A stretch of 8,899 nucleotides of DNA from an uncultured Burkholderiales bacterium (GCA_946480465.1 CAMLJY010000144.1:1-8899); one strand, 5' to 3'. Counted from the stretch's first letter, positions 1-6,649 are shown. The notes: a model not told the origin generated them from the letters alone. A program made the numbers and translations.

Positions 1-84
1 GCTCCGTGCTCCGTGCTCCGTGCTCCGTGCTCCGTGCTCCGTGCTCCGTGCTCCGCGCTCCGCGCTCCGCGCTCCGCGCTCCGC
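1..84. repeat. Heptanucleotide tandem array (12 copies)
   Basis: Twelve uninterrupted 7-bp units fill this stretch: seven copies of GCTCCGT followed by five copies of GCTCCGC. The array is cut by the window edge, so the true copy number is unknown. Because 7 is not a multiple of 3, every forward frame reads the same heptapeptide periodicity (Leu-Arg-Ala-Pro-Cys/Arg-Ser-Val/Ala) without a stop. This creates long spurious rightward reading frames. The array lies just beyond the 3' end of the leftward glycosylase gene and is followed at 85-113 by GC-rich sequence with a small palindrome (GCGGG-CCG-CCCGC, 99-111) but no T-tract. I see no gene in it. Confidence 0.95.
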
Positions 85-113
85 GCGCGGGCCGGCAAGC
101 GGGCCGCCCGCCC

Positions 114-1241
114 TCAGTTCGCGCGCTGCCCCGCCTCCGCGCCGGCCTCGGATGCGAGGAACCACGCCATGTGCGCCAGCTCCTCGTCCAGCGCGCTTGC
201 GAAGCCGGCGTGCTGCGGCGCCTGGCCGGCGACGTAGCCGATGTCGGCCTGCAGCCGCCCGCCGCGCAGCGCCAGGTTGCCCCAGCCGATCACCTCGTCC
301 CGCCACAGCAGGGGCAGGGCGTAGTACCCGCGCAGCCGCTTGGGCGCGGGGGTGTAGGCCTCGAAGCGGTAGGCCCAGCCCCACAGCAGCTCGAAGCGCC
401 GGCGGTCCCAGACGATGGGGTCGAAAGGCGCCAGCAGGCGCACCTGGTCGTCGACGCGGTGCCGCCGCGAGCGCGGGTTTTCGTCCGCCGGCCAGTACCA
501 GGCGGTGCCGTCGACCGTGGCGCTGGCCAGGCGCGTGCGTGCCCGCTGCAGCGCGGCGCCGCGCTGGTCGCGCCACTGCGGCGCGCCGGCGCAGAGGTAA
601 CTCGCCAGCAGGCCCAGCGTTGCCTGCGGCAGCGGCGCGTACTTGCGTACGGCGACGTCGAACAGCGTGTCCATCGCCGCGTCGCGCGCCAGCGGCGCGG
701 CGTGCGGCTCGCAGGCCGCGTACAGCCGCACGCCGCCTTCGCGCCGCGCCACGCGCAGCTGGCCGCGGTAGTGCATCGCGTCCAGCAGCTGCGTGGTGGC
801 ATTGCTGGAGCCGCCGAACCAGTTGCGCACCTTGCCGTGGGCGAAATGCGCATCGACTTCGCGCGGGTGCACCACGCCGCGCTCGCGCACGAAGGCCAGC
901 ACCGCCTCGGCCTGGCGGCGGCGCGCGGCGGGCCAGGCCGTGCGCGGCGTGCGCGGATGCATCAGCGCGCGGGTGCCGCGCGGCAGGAAGCCGTAGTTGA
1001 CGAAGAAGTCCTCCTCCACCGCCAGGCGCGGGTAGCGGCGCTCGAGATCGCCGGCGCGGTAGTCGGCCACGCGGTGGCGCAGCGTCAGGTCCTGCGCGCG
1101 TGCGGGCGCGCGGATCGGGTCCGCCTGCACGAAGCCCAGCCGCGCGATCGCCCGCGGCAGCGAGGTAGGAGTGAAGAGTGTGCGGGCGACGGCATAGCGG
1201 CGCAGTTCGTCGAGCGTCGGGGCGCGCGGGGCGAGCGGCAT
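114..1241 (-). CDS. YcaQ/AlkX-type winged-helix DNA glycosylase (HTH_42 family)
   Basis: This 375-residue protein belongs to the winged-helix family that includes E. coli YcaQ (AlkX) and Streptomyces AlkZ. These monofunctional DNA glycosylases remove bulky alkylated bases and unhook interstrand crosslinks. Visible in the sequence are the catalytic-type Q-x-D motif (Q39-A-D41, in GFVQADPI), a winged-helix segment at about 110-175 ending in a basic wing, and the family's C-terminal signature FDPIVWDR (273-280) followed by YTPAPKR (296-302) and a Tyr-Tyr-x-Leu-Pro-Leu-Leu strand. I recall the same blocks in E. coli YcaQ. Q-phi-D rather than Q-phi-Q favours the AlkX side of the family. The frame stays open back to a TTG at 1361, but the ATG at 1241 matches the family's N-terminus, and the longer frame would run through the candidate chemoreceptor promoter. 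No strong Shine-Dalgarno precedes it. It is transcribed divergently from the chemoreceptor. The substrate is inferred from the family only. Confidence 0.92.
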   Translation of the reverse strand: MPLAPRAPTLDELRRYAVARTLFTPTSLPRAIARLGFVQADPIRAPARAQDLTLRHRVADYRAGDLERRYPRLAVEEDFFVNYGFLPRGTRALMHPRTPRTAWPAARRRQAEAVLAFVRERGVVHPREVDAHFAHGKVRNWFGGSSNATTQLLDAMHYRGQLRVARREGGVRLYAACEPHAAPLARDAAMDTLFDVAVRKYAPLPQATLGLLASYLCAGAPQWRDQRGAALQRARTRLASATVDGTAWYWPADENPRSRRHRVDDQVRLLAPFDPIVWDRRRFELLWGWAYRFEAYTPAPKRLRGYYALPLLWRDEVIGWGNLALRGGRLQADIGYVAGQAPQHAGFASALDEELAHMAWFLASEAGAEAGQRAN

Positions 1242-1301
1242 GGGCGGTGCGGGATGAAAGCTTGGTACGCCGATTTGTACGCGCGAATGCGGGTTGTTCG
1301 G

Positions 1302-1330
1302 CTCAAGCCGGTTTTTCGAAGAACCGATAG
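1302..1330 (+). promoter_or_regulatory. Candidate sigma-28 (FliA) promoter for the chemoreceptor gene
   Basis: CTCAAG (1302-1307) is followed after 16 bases by CCGATA (1324-1329). This resembles the flagellar sigma-28 consensus (TAAAG, about 15 bases, then CCGATAA), with one extra base of spacing. The expected start of transcription would be about 25 bases before the chemoreceptor ATG at 1361, which fits a short leader. Most of the spacer and the start of the -10 element also form a near-palindrome (GGTTTTTC/GAAGAACC, 1310-1325, 7 of 8 pairs). Sigma-28 control of chemoreceptors is well established in flagellated proteobacteria. Its use here is inferred from the match and its position. Confidence 0.55.
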
Positions 1331-1360
1331 TGCGAAGACGAATTCCGGAGACGACCCGCA

Positions 1361-2932
1361 ATGAATGCTGTGCGAGGAAGATTTGGCATGGGTGCGCGCC
1401 TGTGGTGCGCCGTGGGCGCGGGCATGCTGGTGCTGGTGGCGCTGTTCGGCGCCGCGGCCTGGAAGGTCATCGAGGTGCAGCAGCGCAGCACCGCCGAGCT
1501 GGGCCTGTCCGACGCCAAGGTGCGCGGCGCCACCGAGTGGGCCAGCCTCACCGACACCACGGTCGCGCGCATGACCGGGTCGACGCTGGGCTACAACCCG
1601 GAGCTGATCGAAGCCTTCAAGGGCCCGATCGCGAACTCCTTCGCCCGCATCGGCCAGATCCGCCAGGCGATCGGCGCGATGCCGCAGTCGGACCCGGAGA
1701 AGAAGCTCGTCGCCCAGCTGGACAAGGAACGCAGCGCGCTGCTGGCCGCCCAGGCCGAGGCGATGCGCTTCGCCGAAGCCGGCGACATGCAGATGGCCAA
1801 GACCGAGTTCGACAAGCGCTTCAATCCGGCGGCCCAGGCCTACCTGAAGTCGGTGCAGGCCTATGCCGCGATGCAGCAGGCCGACGCGAAGCTGCTGGCC
1901 GAGCGCTTCGCTGCCGAGCGTGATGGCGTGCTGCGCGCCACCGGCATCGGCCTGGGCGTGGTGCTGGTCGTCATCGCCTTCGGTGCCTTCCGCCTGATCC
2001 GCTCCATCAACGCGCCGCTGCACCAGGCCGTCCGCGTGGCCCGCCGCATCGCGGCCGGCGACCTGACGACCGCCATCGTCGTCGACCGCAGCGACGAGTT
2101 CGGCGACCTGCAGCGCTCGATGGCCGAGATGTCGAACGCCTTGTCGGCCCTGGTCGGCCAGGTGCGTGACACCAGCGACGGCGTGGCCTCCGCATCGCTG
2201 CAGATCGCCAGCGGCAGCCAGGACCTGTCCGATCGCACCGAGCGCGCTGCCTCGTGGCTGCAGCGCACCGCCAACGCGATGAGCGAGCTGACGGGCACGG
2301 TGCAGGCCTCGGCCGATGCCGCCTTGTCGGCGGATTCGCTCGCCCGCGAGGCCACCACCGCGGCCCAGCGCGGCGGCCAGGTGGTGGCGGACGTGGTGAG
2401 CAACATGAACGACATCGCCGCCACCTCGCGCCAGATCTCCACCATCATCGGCGTCATCGACGGCATCTCGTTCCAGACCAACATCCTGGCGTTGAATGCC
2501 GCGGTGGAAGCCGCACGCGCCGGCGAGCAGGGCCGCGGCTTCGCGGTGGTGGCCGGCGAGGTGCGCAGCCTGGCGCAGAACAGCGCCAAGGCGGCGCGCG
2601 AGATCAAGGCGCTGATCGGCGCCTCGCTCGACCGCGTGGAATCCGGCGCCAGGCTGGTCGAGGCCGCGGGCAGCAGCATGACGGAGATCGTGGCCTCCAT
2701 CGCCCGCGTCAACGAGACCATGCAGCGCATCACCAGCTCCACCGCGCGCCAGCGCGACGGCCTGGGCGAGGTGACCGATGCCGTGAGGCAACTGGACGAC
2801 GTGACGCAGCAGAACGCCGCGCTGGTCGAGCAATCCAGCGCCGCGGCGCGCACGATGAGCGACCGGGCCAAGGAGCTGTCCGACCGTGTGCACGTGTTCC
2901 GCGTGCCGGGGGATGCGGCGGTCGGCGCCTGA
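1361..2932 (+). CDS. Methyl-accepting chemotaxis protein (transmembrane chemoreceptor)
   Basis: This 523-residue receptor should sense a periplasmic signal and control the CheA kinase through CheW. It has a short basic N-terminus, TM1 (about 15-36), a helical periplasmic region with no cysteines (about 37-190, of four-helix-bundle type and length), TM2 (about 193-212), a HAMP linker (about 213-265) and a long cytoplasmic coiled coil. The hairpin tip is the invariant receptor signature: [19 protein letters not shown] (371-389), then [15 protein letters not shown] (391-405). The protein ends soon after the second methylation helix with no NWETF-type CheR/CheB tether. The usual Glu-Glu methylation pairs of the first helix are Gln-Arg (301-302) and Ser-Glu (308-309). 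The ATG at 1361 has a modest CGGAG ten bases upstream. The ATG at 1388 (residue 10) has a better-placed AGGAAG, but starting there would drop basic residues normally found before TM1. No che or flagellar genes lie nearby, so it is an orphan receptor whose ligand cannot be read from sequence. Confidence 0.96.
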   Translation: MNAVRGRFGMGARLWCAVGAGMLVLVALFGAAAWKVIEVQQRSTAELGLSDAKVRGATEWASLTDTTVARMTGSTLGYNPELIEAFKGPIANSFARIGQIRQAIGAMPQSDPEKKLVAQLDKERSALLAAQAEAMRFAEAGDMQMAKTEFDKRFNPAAQAYLKSVQAYAAMQQADAKLLAERFAAERDGVLRATGIGLGVVLVVIAFGAFRLIRSINAPLHQAVRVARRIAAGDLTTAIVVDRSDEFGDLQRSMAEMSNALSALVGQVRDTSDGVASASLQIASGSQDLSDRTERAASWLQRTANAMSELTGTVQASADAALSADSLAREATTAAQRGGQVVADVVSNMNDIAATSRQISTIIGVIDGISFQTNILALNAAVEAARAGEQGRGFAVVAGEVRSLAQNSAKAAREIKALIGASLDRVESGARLVEAAGSSMTEIVASIARVNETMQRITSSTARQRDGLGEVTDAVRQLDDVTQQNAALVEQSSAAARTMSDRAKELSDRVHVFRVPGDAAVGA

Positions 2933-2947
2933 ACGCCTGCACGATGC

Positions 2948-2977
2948 ACGCCGGCCTGCGGGTCGGCGTCGCCGTTT
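2948..2977 (+). terminator. Candidate hairpin terminator after the chemoreceptor gene
   Basis: A 9-bp stem (ACGCCGGCC at 2948-2956, GGTCGGCGT at 2961-2969, with one G-T pair) closes on a TGCG tetraloop, 15 bases after the chemoreceptor stop codon. The following T-run is short (TTT, 2975-2977) and reaches the end of the convergent protease gene. The stem is strong, but the weak U-tract makes it an imperfect intrinsic terminator. It could also serve the opposing gene as a 3' stabilising hairpin. Confidence 0.45.
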
Positions 2978-3708
2978 CAGCGGCCCATCGCCGCGCGCTG
3001 CGACTGCAGCACGCCGTGGGCCTCGGCCATCATCATGGCCAGGAAGCCGGCCAGGGCCAGGTAGATCAGGGCGTACTCCCACTTCTTCGCCGTCGGCACC
3101 GCGTAGTAGCTGCGCGCCTCCTCGCTGTCGGCGCGGTAGCGGATGGCCTTCCACAGCTGGGGCGCGGCCAGCACCGCCATCAGCAGCAGCATCGGGCTCG
3201 GCCGCCACAGGAACAGGCCCACCAGCACCGGCACGCCGAGCAGCCAGATGCGAGGACTCAGCACCGCCGTGATGCGGCCGCCGTCGAACGGCGAGAGCGG
3301 GATCAGGTTGAAGAGGTTCAGAAAGAAGCCCGCGTAGGCCACGGCCATGAGCCAGGGGGCGTCCCAGGCACGGCCCAGGTACCAGGCGGCCAGCGCCCCC
3401 ACGGTGCCCAGCAGCGGCCCGCCCAGGCCGACGAAGGCCTCGGTCTCCGCGTCGTGCGGCATCTGCTTCAGCTGCACCCAGGCGCCGAGGAACGGAATGA
3501 AGGTCGGCAGGCCCACCGGCAGTTTGCGCTGCCGTGCCGCGACGTAGTGCCCCATCTCATGCACGAACATCAGCACGACGAAGCCCACCGCGTAGCGCCA
3601 GCCGAAGATGAAGGCATAGGCGACGACGGACAGCAACATCGTGCCGCCGGAGGCGAGCAGCGGCCCCAGCTTGCCGGCGGCGAAGAGCAAGGACAGCAGC
3701 TTGAGCAT
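2977..3708 (-). CDS. Site-2 protease family (M50) membrane metalloprotease
   Basis: This 243-residue, strongly hydrophobic protein has the hallmarks of an intramembrane zinc protease. The HEMGH motif (H50-E51-M52-G53-H54) supplies two zinc-binding histidines and the catalytic glutamate. The second motif, N134-L-I-P-L-S-P-F-D142-G-G, supplies the third zinc ligand (Asp142). About six hydrophobic segments are visible (around 22-46, 43-60, 94-112, 117-137, 153-183 and 209-228). Between the motifs is a conserved-looking amphipathic stretch, IPFLGAWVQLK (71-81). There is no PDZ domain, so it is a minimal member, unlike RseP. Substrates of this subgroup are generally unknown. It starts 11 bases after the stop of the DUF2167 gene and is almost certainly cotranscribed with it. 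The ATG at 3708 is preceded only by a weak G-rich element, suggesting translational coupling. Only the M50 assignment is firm. Confidence 0.93.
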   Translation of the reverse strand: MLKLLSLLFAAGKLGPLLASGGTMLLSVVAYAFIFGWRYAVGFVVLMFVHEMGHYVAARQRKLPVGLPTFIPFLGAWVQLKQMPHDAETEAFVGLGGPLLGTVGALAAWYLGRAWDAPWLMAVAYAGFFLNLFNLIPLSPFDGGRITAVLSPRIWLLGVPVLVGLFLWRPSPMLLLMAVLAAPQLWKAIRYRADSEEARSYYAVPTAKKWEYALIYLALAGFLAMMMAEAHGVLQSQRAAMGR

Positions 3709-3719
3709 GGGGTGCCCCG

Positions 3720-4616
3720 TCAGGCCGGCTTGCGGCGCGTGAACAGCTTGAACACCGCACCACCGACCAGGGCCACACCCACCACGATGAGCTTGGCGAA
3801 CTTGGCGAAGAATGCCGCCGCCAGCGCCAGGAAGCCCAGCTTCTTGGCCGCCACACCGACCACCAGCGCAGCCAGGCCGTACTCGGCCACGTGGTCGGTC
3901 TTCTCGTCGAAGTCGGCATAGCGCCGGCCCGCGTTGAACTCCAGTGCGCCCAGCATCGCCTGCGCGGCCGGCTTGTGCGCGGGCAGCTGCGCCAGGTCGG
4001 TCACCAGGTTCAGCGTGAAATAGCCTTCGCGGCCGAGCGCGTAGGTGTTGTAGTTGACGCCCTGGGGCGCATCGGCGGCCGCCCCTTTCTCGCGTGAGGA
4101 CATGGCCCACACCAGCCGGTGCGTGCCGGCGTCGTAGGCCGGCGCCTCGGCCCAGCCGGTCACCTCGATGGGCGTCACGCCCATCTTCACGCGTTCTTCG
4201 TTGGCTGCCTCGGTGCCCTCGCGGTAGGTCTTCAGCAGGTCGTCGGGCTTCCAGTCGCGAGCGTCGTCGTCCTTCACGTGGCCGGAGGCCTCGTAGCGCA
4301 CGGTCATGAACCAGGGCGCCTCGCTGGTCGGGAACACCAGGCCCTGCAGCCGGGGATCCTGGCCGGGGTTGCCCATCGCGTTCAACAGGGCCTGGGCCTG
4401 GGGCTGGGGGATGAAGACATGGCCGGCGGGCAGGTGGAGCACGGCCTGGTCGGCGAGAGGGATGTCCGTCGGGCCGGGACGAGCCACCTTGCTCGCTTCC
4501 GCCTGCGCCGCGGCTGGATCGGGCGGCGCGGCGGTGACGGAAACGGACGCCGCCAGGGTCAGCAGCAAGGCCGCGGCCAGGTCGCGCAGCGGGTTTCGCA
4601 GGGTGTTCAGCAGCAT
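3720..4616 (-). CDS. DUF2167 family exported membrane protein
   Basis: This 298-residue protein matches the DUF2167 family, whose function is not established. It begins with a signal peptide (basic and hydrophobic residues 1-30, likely cut near Thr-Ala-Ala at 28-30). A soluble region with family-like motifs follows: VTGWAEAPAYD (152-162), an Asn-Tyr-Asn-Thr-Tyr-x-Leu-Gly strand (188-195), and a Phe-x-x-Gly-x-x-Tyr-Ala-Asp-Phe block (227-236) leading into a DKVAxYGLAALV-like segment. Two hydrophobic helices (about 248-270 and 274-291) and a basic tail (TRRKPA) end the protein, placing the soluble region outside the inner membrane and the tail probably in the cytoplasm. The start at 4616 is chosen over an in-frame upstream codon because GGGAGG lies five bases before it and it gives a proper signal peptide. 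It is the first gene of an operon with the M50 protease. Confidence 0.9.
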   Translation of the reverse strand: MLLNTLRNPLRDLAAALLLTLAASVSVTAAPPDPAAAQAEASKVARPGPTDIPLADQAVLHLPAGHVFIPQPQAQALLNAMGNPGQDPRLQGLVFPTSEAPWFMTVRYEASGHVKDDDARDWKPDDLLKTYREGTEAANEERVKMGVTPIEVTGWAEAPAYDAGTHRLVWAMSSREKGAAADAPQGVNYNTYALGREGYFTLNLVTDLAQLPAHKPAAQAMLGALEFNAGRRYADFDEKTDHVAEYGLAALVVGVAAKKLGFLALAAAFFAKFAKLIVVGVALVGGAVFKLFTRRKPA

Positions 4617-4621
4617 TTCGT

Positions 4622-4627
4622 CCTCCC
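4622..4627 (-). promoter_or_regulatory. Ribosome binding site fixing the DUF2167 start
   Basis: GGGAGG on the minus strand sits five bases upstream of the ATG at 4616. It rules out the longer reading frame that begins 16 codons upstream, because this site would then lie inside the coding region, and it leaves a typical signal peptide at the N-terminus. Confidence 0.8.
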
Positions 4628-4678
4628 AAGGGTGTCGGGCATTGTGGGCGACGCGTCGCGGCAACGGTCCCGTGCTCC

Positions 4679-4696
4679 ATCCCTACGGATAGGGAT
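4679..4696. promoter_or_regulatory. Perfect inverted repeat in the divergent intergenic region
   Basis: ATCCCTA-CGGA-TAGGGAT is a perfect 7-bp inverted repeat with a 4-bp centre. It lies between the leftward DUF2167 operon and the rightward 592-residue gene, 62 bases from the first start codon and 88 from the second. Position and symmetry suit an operator for a dimeric regulator, though a small hairpin in a leader is also possible. A second, GC-only palindrome (GCGACGCGTCGC, 4648-4659) lies closer to the DUF2167 gene and is less remarkable in DNA of this composition. I could not assign a convincing -35/-10 pair in 4617-4784. Confidence 0.4.
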
Positions 4697-4773
4697 CGGC
4701 CCCCTGATTGGGCTGCTGCAGGCGGCGGCGTCTGCGCTTTCGGCGGCATAGTCGCGGCGCCCCGTCGGGCAAG

Positions 4774-4779
4774 AGGAGG
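4774..4779 (+). promoter_or_regulatory. Strong ribosome binding site of the 592-residue gene
   Basis: AGGAGG, a perfect anti-16S match, ends five bases before the ATG at 4785. This fixes the start and suggests efficient translation of an otherwise unrecognised protein. Confidence 0.85.
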
Positions 4780-4784
4780 AATCG

Positions 4785-6563
4785 ATGACGGAACAGCACT
4801 GGGCGCAGCGGGTCGGGCAGGCGCTCGAAGGCGCACTGGACTTCGAACCGCTGTGGGAGGAACTGGGCCAGGCGATCGCCGCCGCGCCGCAGGACGTCGG
4901 CCTGCTGCGCCTGCGCCTGCAATTGGCCGAGGCCGCGGGCCTGCGCCATGAGCACCTGGCCGACCTGCGCCGGTTGTCGGAGCTGCTGCCGCAGGACCGC
5001 GACCTGCGCCTGGCGCTCGCGGTGCGGCAGCACCGGCTGGCGTGGTTCATCGTCGACGACGATCTCGACGAGGACGCGCAGCAGGCCGAGCGCGAACGGC
5101 TCGAAGGGGAGGCCCTGCGCTGGATCCTCGACCTGGCCCGGCAGCATCTGGCGGATGGCGCTTTCATGGCCGAACTGCTGGGTGAACAGCAGCAGGCGTT
5201 GGCCACGCAGCCCTGGACCCGTCTTCGCCTGCTGCTGCAGGCCCTGGCGGCATCGCCCGGCAGTGTGCCGCTGTCGCGGCTGCTGGCGCTGGCCTGGTGC
5301 GGCCTGGCGGACACCGCGCCGGAAGGCGCCGGCGAAGAAGGCGCTGCGGTGCCGATGGGCTTCTGCAGCGACGCCTTCGGCACCCTCTGGGAGCCGCTGA
5401 TGATCGAACGCGCGCTGGCCGCGCTGGCGCCGCTGCTGCATCAGGACCCGGCCGACGCCGAACTGCTGGCCCGGCGCGCCCGCCTGCTGGCCGCCTGCGG
5501 ACGCTTCGACGAGGCCGCGGCCGATCATGCGGCGGCCGGCGCGGCCTGGGCCGCCCGCGCCGCGGCCGCGGCCACCGACGACGAGCGGGCCGAGGCGCTG
5601 CAACACGCCGAGGCGGCACAGGACGCCGCGCGCCTGCATGCCGCCGGCCCGCAGGCGGTGATCGAGGCCGCGATGTCGGGCATCGAGGACGCCATCGGGC
5701 GGCTCGGCGGCGGCGCGCAGGCGGACCCGCGCTACGCCAGCCTGCCGGCCGAACTGCAGCAGTCGTTGGCCGAGATGGAGGCCGGCCTGGCGAGCACGCG
5801 CGATGCGCTGGCGGGCGACTTCGCCGAGCTGCAGCAGCAGGTCCACAACCCCTGGGCCGAGCCGGACGAACCGACGCGCGCCGAACTGGACGACGCCGCC
5901 GCGCGGGTGGCCCGTTCGTCGGGCGGCCTGGTGAGCTTCGAGCCGGCGAGCGTGCTGGCGCTGGACGACGCGTCGATCGAGCAGCCGCTGGACGACTGGC
6001 TGCAGGCCACCGGCACCGACCTGGAAGCGCTGGGCTGGCGCCGCCTGGCCTGGTGTGAGTACCCGGCCTACCGTGCGATGTTCGGTCGCCAGGTCGTCGG
6101 CGGGTTGTGGGTGGATGCTGCCGGAACCAGCCTGGCCGCGGTGACCGCGGCCGGCGCGGTGCGCGCGGTGGACGTCGAGAGCGAGCTGCAGGGCGGCTTG
6201 CAGCTCATCACCACCGCCGGCCGCGGCCGTTCCAACTTCGGCGGCGTGCCGGGCATCGACCAACTGGCGGTGGAGCCGCAGATGCCGGTGGGCGAAATGG
6301 TCGCGCTGCACCGGGCTCGCCTGGCCTGCCAGGTGGCGGGTCAGCCGGACGGCGGGGCGCGCGTGTTCGGTGGCGTGGGCGAGTTCGAGGCGATGCAGGA
6401 GCGGCAACGGCAGCTGAAGCTGGACTTCCGCCTGCGCGAAGGACTCAGCCGCTTCGAGGCGCTGGGCATCCCGGTGACGCACCCGGGCTACTTCGTCCCG
6501 GTGGTGCAGGAAGAGGTCCGGCGGGCCTTGCGGCGGGTGGCGCGCGCACTCGGCGGGGGCTGA
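4785..6563 (+). CDS. Uncharacterised 592-residue protein with TPR-like unit and unassigned C-terminal domain
   Basis: I do not recognise this protein as a whole. It has no signal peptide or membrane segment and should be cytoplasmic. Residues 1-290 are helical and rich in Ala and Leu. Residues 206-250 look like a tetratricopeptide unit (a Leu-Leu-x-x-Asp-Pro turn, then Leu-x-x-Arg-Ala-x-x-Leu-x-x-x-Gly-Arg-Phe-Asp-Glu-Ala), and earlier helices may be divergent copies. Residues 290-380 are acidic and probably coiled coil. From about 400 the character changes to mixed strand and helix: Leu-Glu-Ala-Leu-Gly-Trp (413-418), VGGLWVDAAGTSLAAV (438-453), a Glu-Leu-x-Gly-Gly-x-x-Leu-x-Thr-Thr strand (467-477) and FGGVPGID (485-492). 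This could be a compact ligand- or protein-binding domain. No catalytic motif is evident. It is a single gene, divergent from the DUF2167 operon and convergent with the DUF4304 gene. Coding status is secure from length, ribosome binding site and codon bias. Confidence 0.88.
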   Translation: MTEQHWAQRVGQALEGALDFEPLWEELGQAIAAAPQDVGLLRLRLQLAEAAGLRHEHLADLRRLSELLPQDRDLRLALAVRQHRLAWFIVDDDLDEDAQQAERERLEGEALRWILDLARQHLADGAFMAELLGEQQQALATQPWTRLRLLLQALAASPGSVPLSRLLALAWCGLADTAPEGAGEEGAAVPMGFCSDAFGTLWEPLMIERALAALAPLLHQDPADAELLARRARLLAACGRFDEAAADHAAAGAAWAARAAAAATDDERAEALQHAEAAQDAARLHAAGPQAVIEAAMSGIEDAIGRLGGGAQADPRYASLPAELQQSLAEMEAGLASTRDALAGDFAELQQQVHNPWAEPDEPTRAELDDAAARVARSSGGLVSFEPASVLALDDASIEQPLDDWLQATGTDLEALGWRRLAWCEYPAYRAMFGRQVVGGLWVDAAGTSLAAVTAAGAVRAVDVESELQGGLQLITTAGRGRSNFGGVPGIDQLAVEPQMPVGEMVALHRARLACQVAGQPDGGARVFGGVGEFEAMQERQRQLKLDFRLREGLSRFEALGIPVTHPGYFVPVVQEEVRRALRRVARALGGG

Positions 6564-6582
6564 CGTCCGCTGGGTGCGGGTG

Positions 6583-6649
6583 ACGCGTCGTTAACACGTC
6601 ATTGAAGCGTCATTGGGGCGCCATGAGGGCATCATGGGCGCGTCATCGG
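6583..6649. repeat. Degenerate 11-12 bp tandem repeat between convergent genes
   Basis: About five or six imperfect copies of a GCGTCATTGGGG-like unit run through this gap, including GCGTCGTTAACA, CACGTCATTGAA, GCGTCATTGGGG and CGCGTCATCGGGG, with shorter divergent copies between. The array covers most of the 90-bp space between two convergent stop codons (6563 and 6654) and contains one GTTAAC palindrome. It does not encode a credible peptide. It may be a decayed minisatellite or part of a shared 3' region. Confidence 0.55.
6617..6638. other. Bulged hairpin between convergent genes
   Basis: CGCCATGA (6617-6624) can pair with TCATGGGCG (6630-6638) over eight base pairs with one bulged base and a five-base loop. 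Neither strand has a U-tract behind it, so it is not a classical terminator. It could still act as a processing or stabilising hairpin for either convergent transcript. It arises inside the degenerate repeat array, so it may be incidental. Confidence 0.35.

Noticed and set aside
99..111. GC-only palindrome (GCGGG-CCG-CCCGC) after the glycosylase stop as a terminator
   Set aside because: It has a short stem and no T-tract on the minus strand. Such palindromes are expected by chance in DNA this GC-rich.
1284..1306. TTGAGC and TACAAA on the minus strand as a sigma-70 promoter for the glycosylase gene
   Set aside because: The spacing between the two hexamers is about 21 bases, too long for a normal promoter, and the -10 match is only partial.
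6..1364. A rightward 452-codon reading frame and overlapping forward frames opposite the glycosylase gene
   Set aside because: They begin inside the heptamer array, have low-complexity Arg/Ala/Pro composition and lie antisense to a gene with clear family motifs. They are open only because of the high GC content.
1085..3208. A leftward 707-codon reading frame antisense to the chemoreceptor
   Set aside because: It is His/Gly/Arg-rich, lacks family features and covers the complete chemoreceptor gene and parts of both neighbours. It is a shadow frame.
2254..3921. A rightward 555-codon reading frame across the chemoreceptor 3' end and the protease gene
   Set aside because: It crosses a recognised gene in another frame and then runs antisense to the HEMGH protease, with no plausible domain.
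4642..4671. TTGCCG and CACAAT on the minus strand as a promoter for the DUF2167 operon
   Set aside because: The hexamers are only 12 bases apart and each matches four of six consensus bases.
2977..4836. Extension of the protease to a 619-residue protein
   Set aside because: The extra N-terminal part is the out-of-frame shadow of the DUF2167 gene. Protease-like sequence starts only at the ATG at 3708.
4683..6482. A leftward 599-codon frame opposite the 592-residue gene
   Set aside because: It is Gln/Arg/His-rich with no domain signature and no ribosome binding site, whereas the forward gene has a perfect AGGAGG and a TPR-like unit.
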